From the NCBI GenBank assembly GCA_014860005.1, contig JACZKP010000057.1, forward strand, positions 1-19,719: a DNA stretch of 19,719 bases, written 5' to 3'. Positions 7,650-13,989 of the stretch are shown here, piece after piece. The translations under genes and the position numbers were made by a program. Position 1 is the stretch's first letter. Every line of letters begins with the position of its first letter. A model generated the notes under the pieces. It was not told where the DNA came from, ran no database searches, and worked only from the letters and a program-made list of their open reading frames with translations. This stretch comes from Verrucomicrobiota bacterium. GTDB lineage: Bacteria > Verrucomicrobiota > Verrucomicrobiae > Limisphaerales > UBA11358.

Positions 7650-8057
7650 TTATCCTTTTGGATTGCCCACGCAAGCGGAGCTTTTCCGGCGTTCTGCGAA
7701 TTGCCGCTCGATTTTGGCGACCACTTCGTCAAGCGGAACACCGCGCCCCGGATTTTTCAGAGCGTCCTCTGCGCGGCGATCGAGTTCTTCAATTTGTTGC
7801 GGCGTCGGTTCGGGCTCGTATCCGTTGTCAACGATGTCACCCCAAACTTGCTGCGCGAGTTCCAGGCGGTCGAGACGGCTCAACTTGGCATCAATCCCAG
7901 CCTTCAAGGTTTTCCAAGCGAAGACGCCTTCCGGCATTGGCGGAGCTTTCCAATCTTGGAAGCCGTCCATGAATTCATCCCAGAGCCGATGCGCGAGTTC
8001 AACCCGTTCATCAAACGAAAGTTTTTTCGCCTCGACAAAGAAATCCTTCACGGACAT
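7650..8057 (-). CDS. Tandem-duplicated addiction-module antitoxin-like protein
   Basis: A 135-residue protein with two copies of the Unstab_antitox-type N-terminal helix: SFDERVELAHRLWDEFMDG at about 14-32 and SRLDRLELAQQVWGDIVDNG at about 60-79. Only the second is followed by the full antitoxin tail (TPQQIEELDRRAEDALKNPG, then VPLDEV). It appears to be a truncated copy fused to a complete one. It is the first gene of the minus-strand operon and has no second toxin of its own. It may be an extra antitoxin, a regulator of the pair, or an antitoxin whose toxin was lost. Confidence 0.7.
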   Translation of the reverse strand: MSVKDFFVEAKKLSFDERVELAHRLWDEFMDGFQDWKAPPMPEGVFAWKTLKAGIDAKLSRLDRLELAQQVWGDIVDNGYEPEPTPQQIEELDRRAEDALKNPGRGVPLDEVVAKIERQFAERRKSSACVGNPKG

Positions 8058-8098
8058 GGTTTCAATTTATTCCATTGGCCTGCCGCTGCAAGCTGTGG

Positions 8099-8126
8099 AT
8101 TCGTCATTCGTCATTCGTCATTCGTC
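8099..8126. repeat. Heptamer tandem repeat (attcgtc x4)
   Basis: Four perfect copies of attcgtc lie directly end to end, followed by a partial unit, 12 bases before the DUF58 ATG. It lies at the upstream edge of the inserted toxin-antitoxin block. Other arrays with 7-base units occur at 10296, 11340 and 11746. Confidence 0.9.
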
Positions 8127-8138
8127 ATTTTCACCCGC

Positions 8139-9170
8139 ATGATTCCCCGCGAGATTCTCAAAAAAATCCGGCAGATCGAGATTCGCACGAACCGCATCGT
8201 GACCGAAACGCTCGCGGGCCAGTACCATTCCGTCTTCAAGGGCCAGGGCATGAACTTCGACGAAGTGCGCGAATACCAGCCCGGCGACGACGTGCGCGCG
8301 ATTGACTGGAACGTCACCGCGCGGATGAATCATCCGTTTATCAAGAAGTTCGTCGAGGAACGCGAACTCACGCTCATGCTCGTGGTGGACGTGAGCGGGT
8401 CGGGCCTGTTCGGCTCGCGCGATCAATCCAAACGCGAACTCGCTGCCGAGATCGCGTCCGTGCTCGCCTTCTCCGCCATCCGCAACAACGACAAGGTCGG
8501 CCTCATCCTCTTCAGCGACGAGGTGGAGAAATTCATTCCGCCGCGCAAAGGCCGCAGCCATGTCCTGCGCGTCATCCGCGAAGTGCTGTTCTTCGAGCCA
8601 AAGCGGCGCGGCACGGATTTGAACACGGCGCTGGAATTTCTCATGCATGTGACGCGGCATAAGGCAGTGGCGGTGGTGATTTCGGATTTTATCGGTTCGC
8701 CGGCGGTTCGTGGCACGGGCGTCCCGCCCGTTCGTCCCAAAAGGCCCCCTGGCGGCCAGTCAGAAACGCACGGGCAGGATGCCCGTGCCACTGCGCGGTC
8801 GCATCGCATTCGCCCGCAGATGATGTTGCTCGAATCGCTGGCGCAGGCGTCCTTCACGATGCTCAAACAGGCGAACCGCCGCCACGACGTTGTGGCCGTG
8901 CAAATCACGGACCGTTACGAACTCGAGCTACCCGCGCTGGGCCGGTTGGTGTTGCGGGACGCGGAGACGGGCGAGGTAGTCGAACTGCACACCGGCGACT
9001 TGCGCAAGCGACTGGCCTTCGCCGAACGCCAGGCTAAAGCGCAGTCCGACCTTGCGCGGCTGTTCCGCTCCGCCGGCATTGACGCGATTCAACTCCGCAC
9101 GGATCAAGCCTACGGCGCGGCGTTGGCGAAGTTTTTCGAGACGCGGGAAAAAAGAAGGTTGAGGGGTTAA
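8139..9170 (+). CDS. DUF58-domain protein (VWA-like) with a repeat-derived insert
   Basis: A 343-residue DUF58 protein, the usual partner of MoxR ATPases, with a VWA-like fold. The signature YQPGDDVRAIDW lies at residues 46-57. The MIDAS-like strand LMLVVDVSGSGLFG, LAFSAIRNNDKVGLILFSD, RRGTDLNTALEFL and VAVVISDF follow. Residues about 191-218 are an extra segment (TGVPPV...HGQDARAT) encoded by the palindrome at 8710-8791, in a loop after the VISDF strand. The frame runs upstream to 7701, but homology begins at ATG 8139, which is supported by the duplicate start at 6925. It belongs with moxR at 5710 and the genes from 9725 onward. Confidence 0.93.
   Translation: MIPREILKKIRQIEIRTNRIVTETLAGQYHSVFKGQGMNFDEVREYQPGDDVRAIDWNVTARMNHPFIKKFVEERELTLMLVVDVSGSGLFGSRDQSKRELAAEIASVLAFSAIRNNDKVGLILFSDEVEKFIPPRKGRSHVLRVIREVLFFEPKRRGTDLNTALEFLMHVTRHKAVAVVISDFIGSPAVRGTGVPPVRPKRPPGGQSETHGQDARATARSHRIRPQMMLLESLAQASFTMLKQANRRHDVVAVQITDRYELELPALGRLVLRDAETGEVVELHTGDLRKRLAFAERQAKAQSDLARLFRSAGIDAIQLRTDQAYGAALAKFFETREKRRLRG
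8710..8791. repeat. Palindromic element inserted in frame inside the DUF58 gene
   Basis: The arms 8710-8731 and 8770-8791 are inverted copies at 20 of 22 positions with 38 bases between. Each arm is a perfect 7-bp hairpin: ACGGGCG/CGCCCGT around TCC on the left and ACGGGCA/TGCCCGT around GGA on the right. The two inter-arm differences form one compensated base pair (G:C versus A:T). It is read as TGVPPV...HGQDARAT, in the same frame as the ribF insert. Confidence 0.87.
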
Positions 9171-9280
9171 GATGCGCAACTTGGCGTCAATGAGAATCAT
9201 TCTACCTCACCCCGATCCTCTACCGCAGGGAGAGTATTTGCCCAACCAAAGTTCGCGCCTTGAACCCCTGAACCACGATT

Positions 9281-9353
9281 GGAGCGCCGGTCTCCCGACC
9301 CGGCGGGTTGGTAGGCAAACGCAGGTTCACGCCGGGTCGGAGACCGGCGCTCC
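9281..9353. repeat. Paired-hairpin palindrome
   Basis: The arms 9281-9305 and 9330-9353 are inverted copies, identical apart from one deleted base, around a 24-base spacer. Each arm folds alone with a GCCGG...CCGGC stem carrying one bulged base. The left arm closely matches the half-element at 19140-19163 next to the insertion sequence. Confidence 0.85.
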
Positions 9354-9395
9354 GGTTCATGGGAAGCCACCTTCCGCTTCGCGCACGCATTGGGA

Positions 9396-9455
9396 CCTTG
9401 AACCGCAAAGTGCGCAAGTCGTTGGAAATCAAAGCGGGCACTGTGCGGTTCATGG
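9396..9455. repeat. Degenerate palindrome
   Basis: 9396-9415 and 9436-9455 are inverted copies at 17 of 20 positions, around a 20-base spacer. The outer ends carry the border motif ccttgaaccgc / gcggttcatgg shared with the next element. Confidence 0.65.
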
Positions 9456-9485
9456 AGAGCCTCCGAGAACGGACGCGCATCGGGG

Positions 9486-9581
9486 CCATGAACCGCACGA
9501 GCGCGGACAGCCTTGTCCGCGAGTTTCTTCCGTTGAGTTCGCGCGGACAAAGCTGTCCGCGCTCCGAAGGGCGGTTCATGG
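9486..9581. repeat. Nested paired-hairpin palindrome
   Basis: An outer perfect 11-bp inverted repeat (ccatgaaccgc 9486-9496, gcggttcatgg 9571-9581) encloses inner arms 9499-9521 and 9542-9564, which match at 22 of 23. Each inner arm is a hairpin with a GCGGACA/TGTCCGC stem. The loops differ (GCCT versus AAGC) while both stems are perfect. Confidence 0.87.
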
Positions 9582-9724
9582 GCAGGGAGAATCATTCGCA
9601 GTTCCGCAAAGATTTCTGCGTCGAGCATTGCCTGCTGTTCTATCGCCAATCAGCGGGCGTCCATTTGCTGTTCCCTCTCCCAGCGGGAGAGGGTAGGGGT
9701 GAGGGAGAGCGCAAGCACTGGATT

Positions 9725-10318
9725 ATGGCCACGAATCAAACAACCTCAGTTGTCACCAACGCCAGCGACATCCGCGACATCAAGCCGCCGGTGGAGATTC
9801 CCAGCGGGTGGGAATGGCTTTGGTGGACACTTGCGGGACTCGCGCTCGCCGCGGCGCTTTATGCGGCGTGGCGCTACTGGCGGAAACGGCAGTCGCACGT
9901 GCCCGTGGTGCCGCCCGTGCCCGCGCACATCCGCGCGAAACAGAAATTGCAGGCGGCGCTTGCGCTCATTGGCCAGCCGAAGCCATTCTGCATTCTGGTT
10001 TCCGACACGTTGCGCCAGTATCTGGAGGAGAGATTCGAGTTTCGCGCCCCTGAGCGCACGACCGAGGAATTTCTGCACGAATTGCGGAGCACGGACCGGC
10101 TCACGCGTGATCAAAAGGACAGCCTCGGCGATTTCCTGCAACGCTGCGACCTTGTAAAGTTCGCCCGCTTTGAACCCAACGAACCCGAGTTGCGCGATTT
10201 GCACGGCGCGGCGCTGCGATTGGTGGGGGAAACCGAACCGCTCGAAGCAAAAGCAGAAAGCGGAAACTCGGAAAGCAGAAACGAATCGGATATGGAAATC
10301 GTAAATCGTAAATCATAA
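9725..10318 (+). CDS. DUF4381-like membrane protein of the MoxR/VWA cluster
   Basis: A 197-residue protein with a short N-terminal segment containing IKPPVEIPSGW, one membrane span at residues 30-49 (EWLWWTLAGLALAAALYAAW), a basic stop-transfer stretch, then a soluble helical domain. This contains AKQKLQAALALIG, LRQYLEERF, TTEEFLHEL and GDFLQRCDLVKFARFEP, the pattern of DUF4381-type proteins found between DUF58 and VWA genes. The role is unknown; it presumably helps assemble the membrane complex. The frame extends upstream to 9308 through repeats, but ATG 9725 gives the family N-terminus. The last codons run into a heptamer repeat, so the C-terminal SESRNESDMEIVNRKS is probably repeat-derived. 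Confidence 0.82.
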   Translation: MATNQTTSVVTNASDIRDIKPPVEIPSGWEWLWWTLAGLALAAALYAAWRYWRKRQSHVPVVPPVPAHIRAKQKLQAALALIGQPKPFCILVSDTLRQYLEERFEFRAPERTTEEFLHELRSTDRLTRDQKDSLGDFLQRCDLVKFARFEPNEPELRDLHGAALRLVGETEPLEAKAESGNSESRNESDMEIVNRKS

Positions 10319-10323
10319 ATCAC
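10296..10323. repeat. Heptamer repeat over the stop of the DUF4381-like gene
   Basis: Four adjacent 7-base units read aaatcgt, aaatcgt, aaatcat, aaatcac. They contain the stop codon of the upstream gene (10316-10318) and end 9 bases before the GTG start of the BatA-like gene. Confidence 0.8.
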
Positions 10324-10332
10324 GAATCCAGA

Positions 10333-11334
10333 GTGACCTTCGCCCATCCATATCTTCTGTTGCTGCTGCTGTTGCTGCCACTCGCGGCGTGGCTGAAGGG
10401 ACGTCGCGGTCAACCGCCGGCTTTCGTGTACTCATCGGTTCAGTTGGTACGGAGCGTTCTCAATATCACCCGCTCGGGCGCGGGCGGATTCCTGTCGTCG
10501 TTGCGTTGGCTCGTGCTGGCGCTGTTCATCCTTGCGCTGGCGCAACCGCGTCTGACCAAAGTGGACACCTCGAAAATCACCGCCAGCGGCGTGGACATCG
10601 CGGTGGCATTCGATCTGTCGGGCAGCATGGCGGCGGAGGATTTCGAGATTCGCGGTCAACGCGTGAACCGGCTGATCATGGCCCGCGAAGTCCTGAAGGC
10701 GTTTATCGCCAAACGCCCGAATGATCGCATCGGGCTGGTGGTCTTCGCCACGGAAGCTTACACCGCCACGCCGTTGACGCTGGATCATGATTTTCTGCTC
10801 GAAACTCTCGACCGTCTGGAGATCGGCACCGTGCCCGCCAATCAAACCGCCATCGGTTCGGCCCTCGGCACCGCCGTCAATCGCTTGCGCGAACTGCAAT
10901 CGAAGAGCAAAATTGTCATCCTGATGACCGATGGTGTGAACAACGCGGGCAAGATTGCGCCCCTCACGGCAGCCGAAGCGGCGCAGGCGCTGGGTGTGAA
11001 AGTCTATACCATCGGCGTTGGCACCCGCGGCGAGGCACCGATGCCTACCGTGGACATGTTCGGCCGGCGGGGCTATCAAATGCAGCCCGTGGACATTGAC
11101 GAGGAAACGCTGACAAAAATCGCGGAGTTGACCGACGGCAAGTATTATCGCGCGGACAACGCGGAACGTTTTGAGGCGATCTACGCGGAGATTGACGCGC
11201 TCGAAAAGACCGAGGCGGAGGTCAAACGTTATGCCCGCCACACGGAGTTGTTCGGGTGGCTCATTGCCGCTGGACTGGCGATTCTGCTGCTCGAAGTCGC
11301 CCTGGGTCAAACCGTGTTTCGGAGGCTGCCATGA
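10333..11334 (+). CDS. BatA-like VWA-domain membrane protein
   Basis: A 333-residue protein with the N-terminal aerotolerance-type region (hydrophobic span at residues 7-20, second span at about 57-72). A von Willebrand factor A domain follows with an intact MIDAS D94-L-S96-G-S98, the motif ANQTAIGSALGTAV and ILMTDGVNN. A C-terminal span near 302-322 (FGWLIAAGLAILLLEVAL) anchors the other side. Bat proteins are membrane-anchored and expose the VWA domain to the periplasm; MoxR is the expected partner. The start is a GTG at 10333, giving MTFAHPYLLLLL, nearly the same start as the next VWA protein. The stop lies in an ATGA, a typical coupling motif, but the following ATG no longer leads into the next VWA gene because a cassette lies between. 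Confidence 0.92.
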   Translation: MTFAHPYLLLLLLLLPLAAWLKGRRGQPPAFVYSSVQLVRSVLNITRSGAGGFLSSLRWLVLALFILALAQPRLTKVDTSKITASGVDIAVAFDLSGSMAAEDFEIRGQRVNRLIMAREVLKAFIAKRPNDRIGLVVFATEAYTATPLTLDHDFLLETLDRLEIGTVPANQTAIGSALGTAVNRLRELQSKSKIVILMTDGVNNAGKIAPLTAAEAAQALGVKVYTIGVGTRGEAPMPTVDMFGRRGYQMQPVDIDEETLTKIAELTDGKYYRADNAERFEAIYAEIDALEKTEAEVKRYARHTELFGWLIAAGLAILLLEVALGQTVFRRLP

Positions 11335-11339
11335 GATTT

Positions 11340-11369
11340 ACGATTGCGGATTGCCGATTTCCGATTGCC
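11340..11369. repeat. Left inverted heptamer array flanking the four-helix-bundle gene
   Basis: Four heptamers of the type cgattgc run from 11341 to 11368. The block 11340-11369 is an inverted copy of 11743-11772 at 26 of 30 positions. It lies directly after the batA ATGA stop and just before the minus-strand gene's 3' end. Confidence 0.85.
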
Positions 11370-11372
11370 AGG

Positions 11373-11726
11373 TCACTTGCCGGCAGCCGTTTTTCGCGAG
11401 GCGGCCATGATGGCGGTGAGTTCGTTGGCCTCGTTCAACAGCGCGGAAAGCTTGCGCGCCGACATGATCCCCGATTCGACCAGCAACTCGAGCCAAAGCG
11501 CCGATTCATCAGCTTCTTCTTCAACCGTACCGATCTTGGCGATGAATTCAGCCTGGCTGCGGGCGCGACAACTCGCGCGGTAATTGGCGGCCACGGAAGT
11601 TCCGCTGCGAATGATTTGTCGGGCAATGGCACGGCTCGCTTCGTCGTTCTTGGGAATCGCCCGGCTCAATTGGATGACGCGAAGGGCGAAGGACTTGGTT
11701 CGAGCTTTCAATTCGGTTGGGTTCAT
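11373..11726 (-). CDS. Four-helix bundle protein (S23 / rRNA intervening-sequence family)
   Basis: A 117-residue helical protein of the four-helix bundle family, first known from 23S rRNA intervening sequences. The conserved core is visible: ARQIIRSGTSVAANYRASCRARSQAEFIAKIG, then EEADESALWLELLVESG. The biochemical function is unknown; a nucleic-acid role has been suggested for the family. It lies on the strand opposite to the surrounding cluster, exactly between batA and batB, and is bounded by inverted heptamer arrays, which suggests it arrived as a unit. The start is taken at the Met at 11726, the only sensible one for the family. Confidence 0.9.
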   Translation of the reverse strand: MNPTELKARTKSFALRVIQLSRAIPKNDEASRAIARQIIRSGTSVAANYRASCRARSQAEFIAKIGTVEEEADESALWLELLVESGIMSARKLSALLNEANELTAIMAASRKTAAGK

Positions 11727-11742
11727 GCACCGAAACTACGAA

Positions 11743-11772
11743 CCCAATCGGCAATCGGCAATCGGCAATCGT
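11743..11772. repeat. Right inverted heptamer array flanking the four-helix-bundle gene
   Basis: Three perfect copies of aatcggc from 11746 to 11766 are followed by a variant unit. The block is the inverted partner of 11340-11369. It ends three bases before the ATG of the BatB-like gene. Confidence 0.85.
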
Positions 11773-11775
11773 ATC

Positions 11776-13644
11776 ATGACCTTTGCCCACGCACATATTC
11801 TCTGGTTGCTGCTGGTGATTCTTCCGGCACTCGCTCTGTTCTTCTGGTGGGCGTGGCGCGAGCGGCAGCGGCTGATGACCCAATTCATTCAGGCGCGCCT
11901 GCTGCCGGGATTGATTTCCGGCGTTTCCCCCGCGCGGCAGAAATTGCGCCTGTGGTGCCTCGCACTGGCGGTCACATTCACTCTCCTGGCGCTGGCGCGA
12001 CCGCAATGGGGTTTCACCTGGGAGGAAACCAAGCAACGCGGACTCGACATCATCGTGGCGGTTGACACCTCGAAGAGCATGCTGGCCGAGGACATTGCGC
12101 CGAATCGCCTGACGCGGGCGAAACTCGCGGCGCTGGATTTGATGCAACAGGCGCGATCTGACCGATTGGGGTTGGTGGCGTTTTCCGGCAGTGCCTTCCT
12201 GCAATGCCCGTTGACGATTGACGATACCGTGTTCCGGCAGAGCGTGGAAACGCTAGACATCAATACCATTTCCCAAGGGGGCACCGCCCTCGCCGAAGCC
12301 ATCAACACCGCGCGCACCGCCTTCAAGGAGGGCGACAATCACAAGGTGCTCGTGCTGTTTACCGATGGCGAGGACAACGACGAGGGCGCGTTGGAAGCCG
12401 CCCGCGAAGCGGCCAAGGATGGACTGCGCATTTTCACCATTGGCATCGGGACGCCGGAGGGCGAGTTGCTCCGCATCACGGACCTCAAAGGCCGCATGGA
12501 TTACATCCGCGATTCGGAGGGCAACGTGGTGAAATCGCGGCTTAATGAAACATTGCTCCAGCAGATTGCCGGTGCCACGGAGGGCGGCTTCTACCTGCCT
12601 CTGCGCGGCGCGAAGAGCATTGACACACTTTACGAAAAGGGCCTTGCTCCGCTGCCCAAGGGTGATCAAACCACGCGCCTGATCAAACGCCAGCACGAGC
12701 GCTATCACTGGCCGCTTGGCATCGCGATTCTGCTGTTGTTCCTGGAAATGTTGCTGCCGGAGCGCAAACGCGCTTCCAAGCGGGCTGCGGCGCTGGCGGG
12801 ACGCACGGACACGGTTTTGCGCGGTGTTGCCACCGCGCTGGCCGTGGTGCTCCTCCCCGCGTCGTTGCTCGGTTCACCCTCAAGCGCCCTGCGCGAATAT
12901 CAATCCGGCAAGTACGACGCGGCGTTGAAGGAATACCAGCGCGCATTGCAGCGCAAAGCCGACGATCCCCGGCTGCATTTCAACGCGGGCGCTGCCGCCT
13001 ACCAGAACCAGCAGTTTGAAGAAGCTGCGAAACAATTTAACGAGGCGCTTGCGGCGCAGGATTTGCAGCTCCAGCAGTCCGCTTATTACAACCTCGGGAA
13101 CACGCTCTACCGTCAGGGCGACACCCTGTCCGACCCCAATCAGAAGATGGAACTTTGGCAAAACGCGCTCAAACTGTATGAGGGCACCTTGAAACTCGAT
13201 CCCCAGGACGCAGACGCGAAGTTCAATCGCGACTTCGTGAAGCAACGATTGGAGGAATTAAAGCAGCAACAACAGCAACAGCAGCAGAATCAAAATCAAG
13301 ACCAGCAACAGGAGCAGCAGGATCAGCAAGATCAACAACAGCAACCGAATCAGCAGGACCAGCAAGACCAGCAGCAGCAGGACCAACAATCCCAGCCTCA
13401 GCCGGACGATCAATCGCAGCAACAGGAACCTCAGCAACAACCAGCCAAGTCGCCTGAAGATCAGCAGGAAGGAAAGCCCGGGGAGCAGGAAGATTCCCCA
13501 CCCGCAACCCCCACCGCGCCGCAAGCCATGACGCCGCAGGAAGCGCGGCAGTTGTTGGACGCGCAGAAAGGCGAGGAACGGTTTCTACAATTCAAACCGC
13601 CGGAGAAACCCTCCCGCGGCCCGCGTCTGATCAAGGATTGGTGA
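11776..13644 (+). CDS. BatB-BatC fusion: VWA membrane protein with TPRs and a Gln-rich tail
   Basis: A 622-residue protein. Residues 1-75 hold two membrane spans of the BatA/BatB N-terminal type. The VWA domain has MIDAS D97-T-S99-K-S101, GGTALAEAI and LFTDGEDND. A further span lies near residues 312-328 (WPLGIAILLLFLEMLLP). After a basic linker there is another hydrophobic stretch (ATALAVVLLPASLLGSP), which looks like a leftover BatC signal. TPR-like repeats then begin at about 370 (YQSGKYDAALKEYQRALQ; FEEAAKQFNEALAAQ; ALKLYEGTLKLDP). Residues 496-557 are almost wholly Gln/Asp/Asn/Pro. The end carries a BatC-like motif with ARQLLDAQKGEE and a terminal KDW. The frame runs upstream to 11584 through the inserted cassette, but ATG 11776 gives the family start. 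No BatD follows. Confidence 0.92.
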   Translation: MTFAHAHILWLLLVILPALALFFWWAWRERQRLMTQFIQARLLPGLISGVSPARQKLRLWCLALAVTFTLLALARPQWGFTWEETKQRGLDIIVAVDTSKSMLAEDIAPNRLTRAKLAALDLMQQARSDRLGLVAFSGSAFLQCPLTIDDTVFRQSVETLDINTISQGGTALAEAINTARTAFKEGDNHKVLVLFTDGEDNDEGALEAAREAAKDGLRIFTIGIGTPEGELLRITDLKGRMDYIRDSEGNVVKSRLNETLLQQIAGATEGGFYLPLRGAKSIDTLYEKGLAPLPKGDQTTRLIKRQHERYHWPLGIAILLLFLEMLLPERKRASKRAAALAGRTDTVLRGVATALAVVLLPASLLGSPSSALREYQSGKYDAALKEYQRALQRKADDPRLHFNAGAAAYQNQQFEEAAKQFNEALAAQDLQLQQSAYYNLGNTLYRQGDTLSDPNQKMELWQNALKLYEGTLKLDPQDADAKFNRDFVKQRLEELKQQQQQQQQNQNQDQQQEQQDQQDQQQQPNQQDQQDQQQQDQQSQPQPDDQSQQQEPQQQPAKSPEDQQEGKPGEQEDSPPATPTAPQAMTPQEARQLLDAQKGEERFLQFKPPEKPSRGPRLIKDW

Positions 13645-13989
13645 TTCCGCCCACGTGGTGGCGACTTATGGTCGCTGGCTCCGATTCACGGGGCAGTGAC
13701 TGGTTGGATTGGGGCGGCGGCTCGGATTTCAACCATTCGCAATTTTATGCGTCGTGTTTACCCGAAGCCAGCGAGGCTGTCAGCGTCAGATTTTCGGAAT
13801 GCAACTCAAGCAGGTGCGGATTCTGAGCTTGACGTCGTCGGCAGCGAGTTCAGTCTGCGGGGGAATGAAACTGGGGTGGCAGCCGGGGTCCGCGAAGGAA
13901 TTTCAAGCGAACAACCAAGCGAACAACCAAGCGAGCCGCATGGTACTCCGTGACCTGTCGCCCGCGTCACTGGCAAACACTGAATCAAT
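13645..13989. other. 345-base gap without a convincing gene
   Basis: Short frames of 62-94 codons exist on both strands but none shows family features. The one clear structure is a 12-base tandem repeat (caagcgaacaac) at 13904-13927 with a third partial copy to about 13936. No terminator hairpin with a T-run was seen after the VWA/TPR gene. The promoter of the oxidoreductase gene probably lies here, but no convincing -35/-10 pair was found. Confidence 0.5.

Larger units (their letters stand above)
9205..9704. repeat. Gene-free 554-base gap filled with palindromic repeats
   Basis: The stretch 9171-9724 holds no convincing gene. Its outer borders are inverted copies: 9205-9234 and 9675-9704 match at 26 of 30 positions (cctcacccc...gggagag type). 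Between them lie three smaller palindromes, and the border motif gcggttcatgg or its complement recurs at 9446, 9486 and 9571 with variants at 9353 and 9396. Open frames here translate the repeats and lack family features. The outer repeat resembles a widely dispersed bacterial repeat whose translations contain strings such as PHPDPLPQGE and LPAGEGRGEG. Confidence 0.85.

Noticed and set aside
6925..8142. 405-codon plus-strand frame starting at the DUF58 relic
   Set aside because: After the first 20 codons it only translates the palindrome and the antisense of three convincing toxin-antitoxin genes.
9172..9696. Open frames of 119-174 codons on both strands in the gap before the DUF4381-like gene
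   Set aside because: They translate palindromic repeats and show no conserved protein features.
9205..9704. Possible CRISPR array, because of repeated motifs
   Set aside because: Repeats are inverted and unevenly spaced, spacers are not of constant length and no cas genes are nearby.
11256..12065. 269-codon plus-strand frame spanning the batA end, the four-helix gene and the batB start
   Set aside because: It is out of frame with both VWA genes and antisense to the four-helix-bundle gene.
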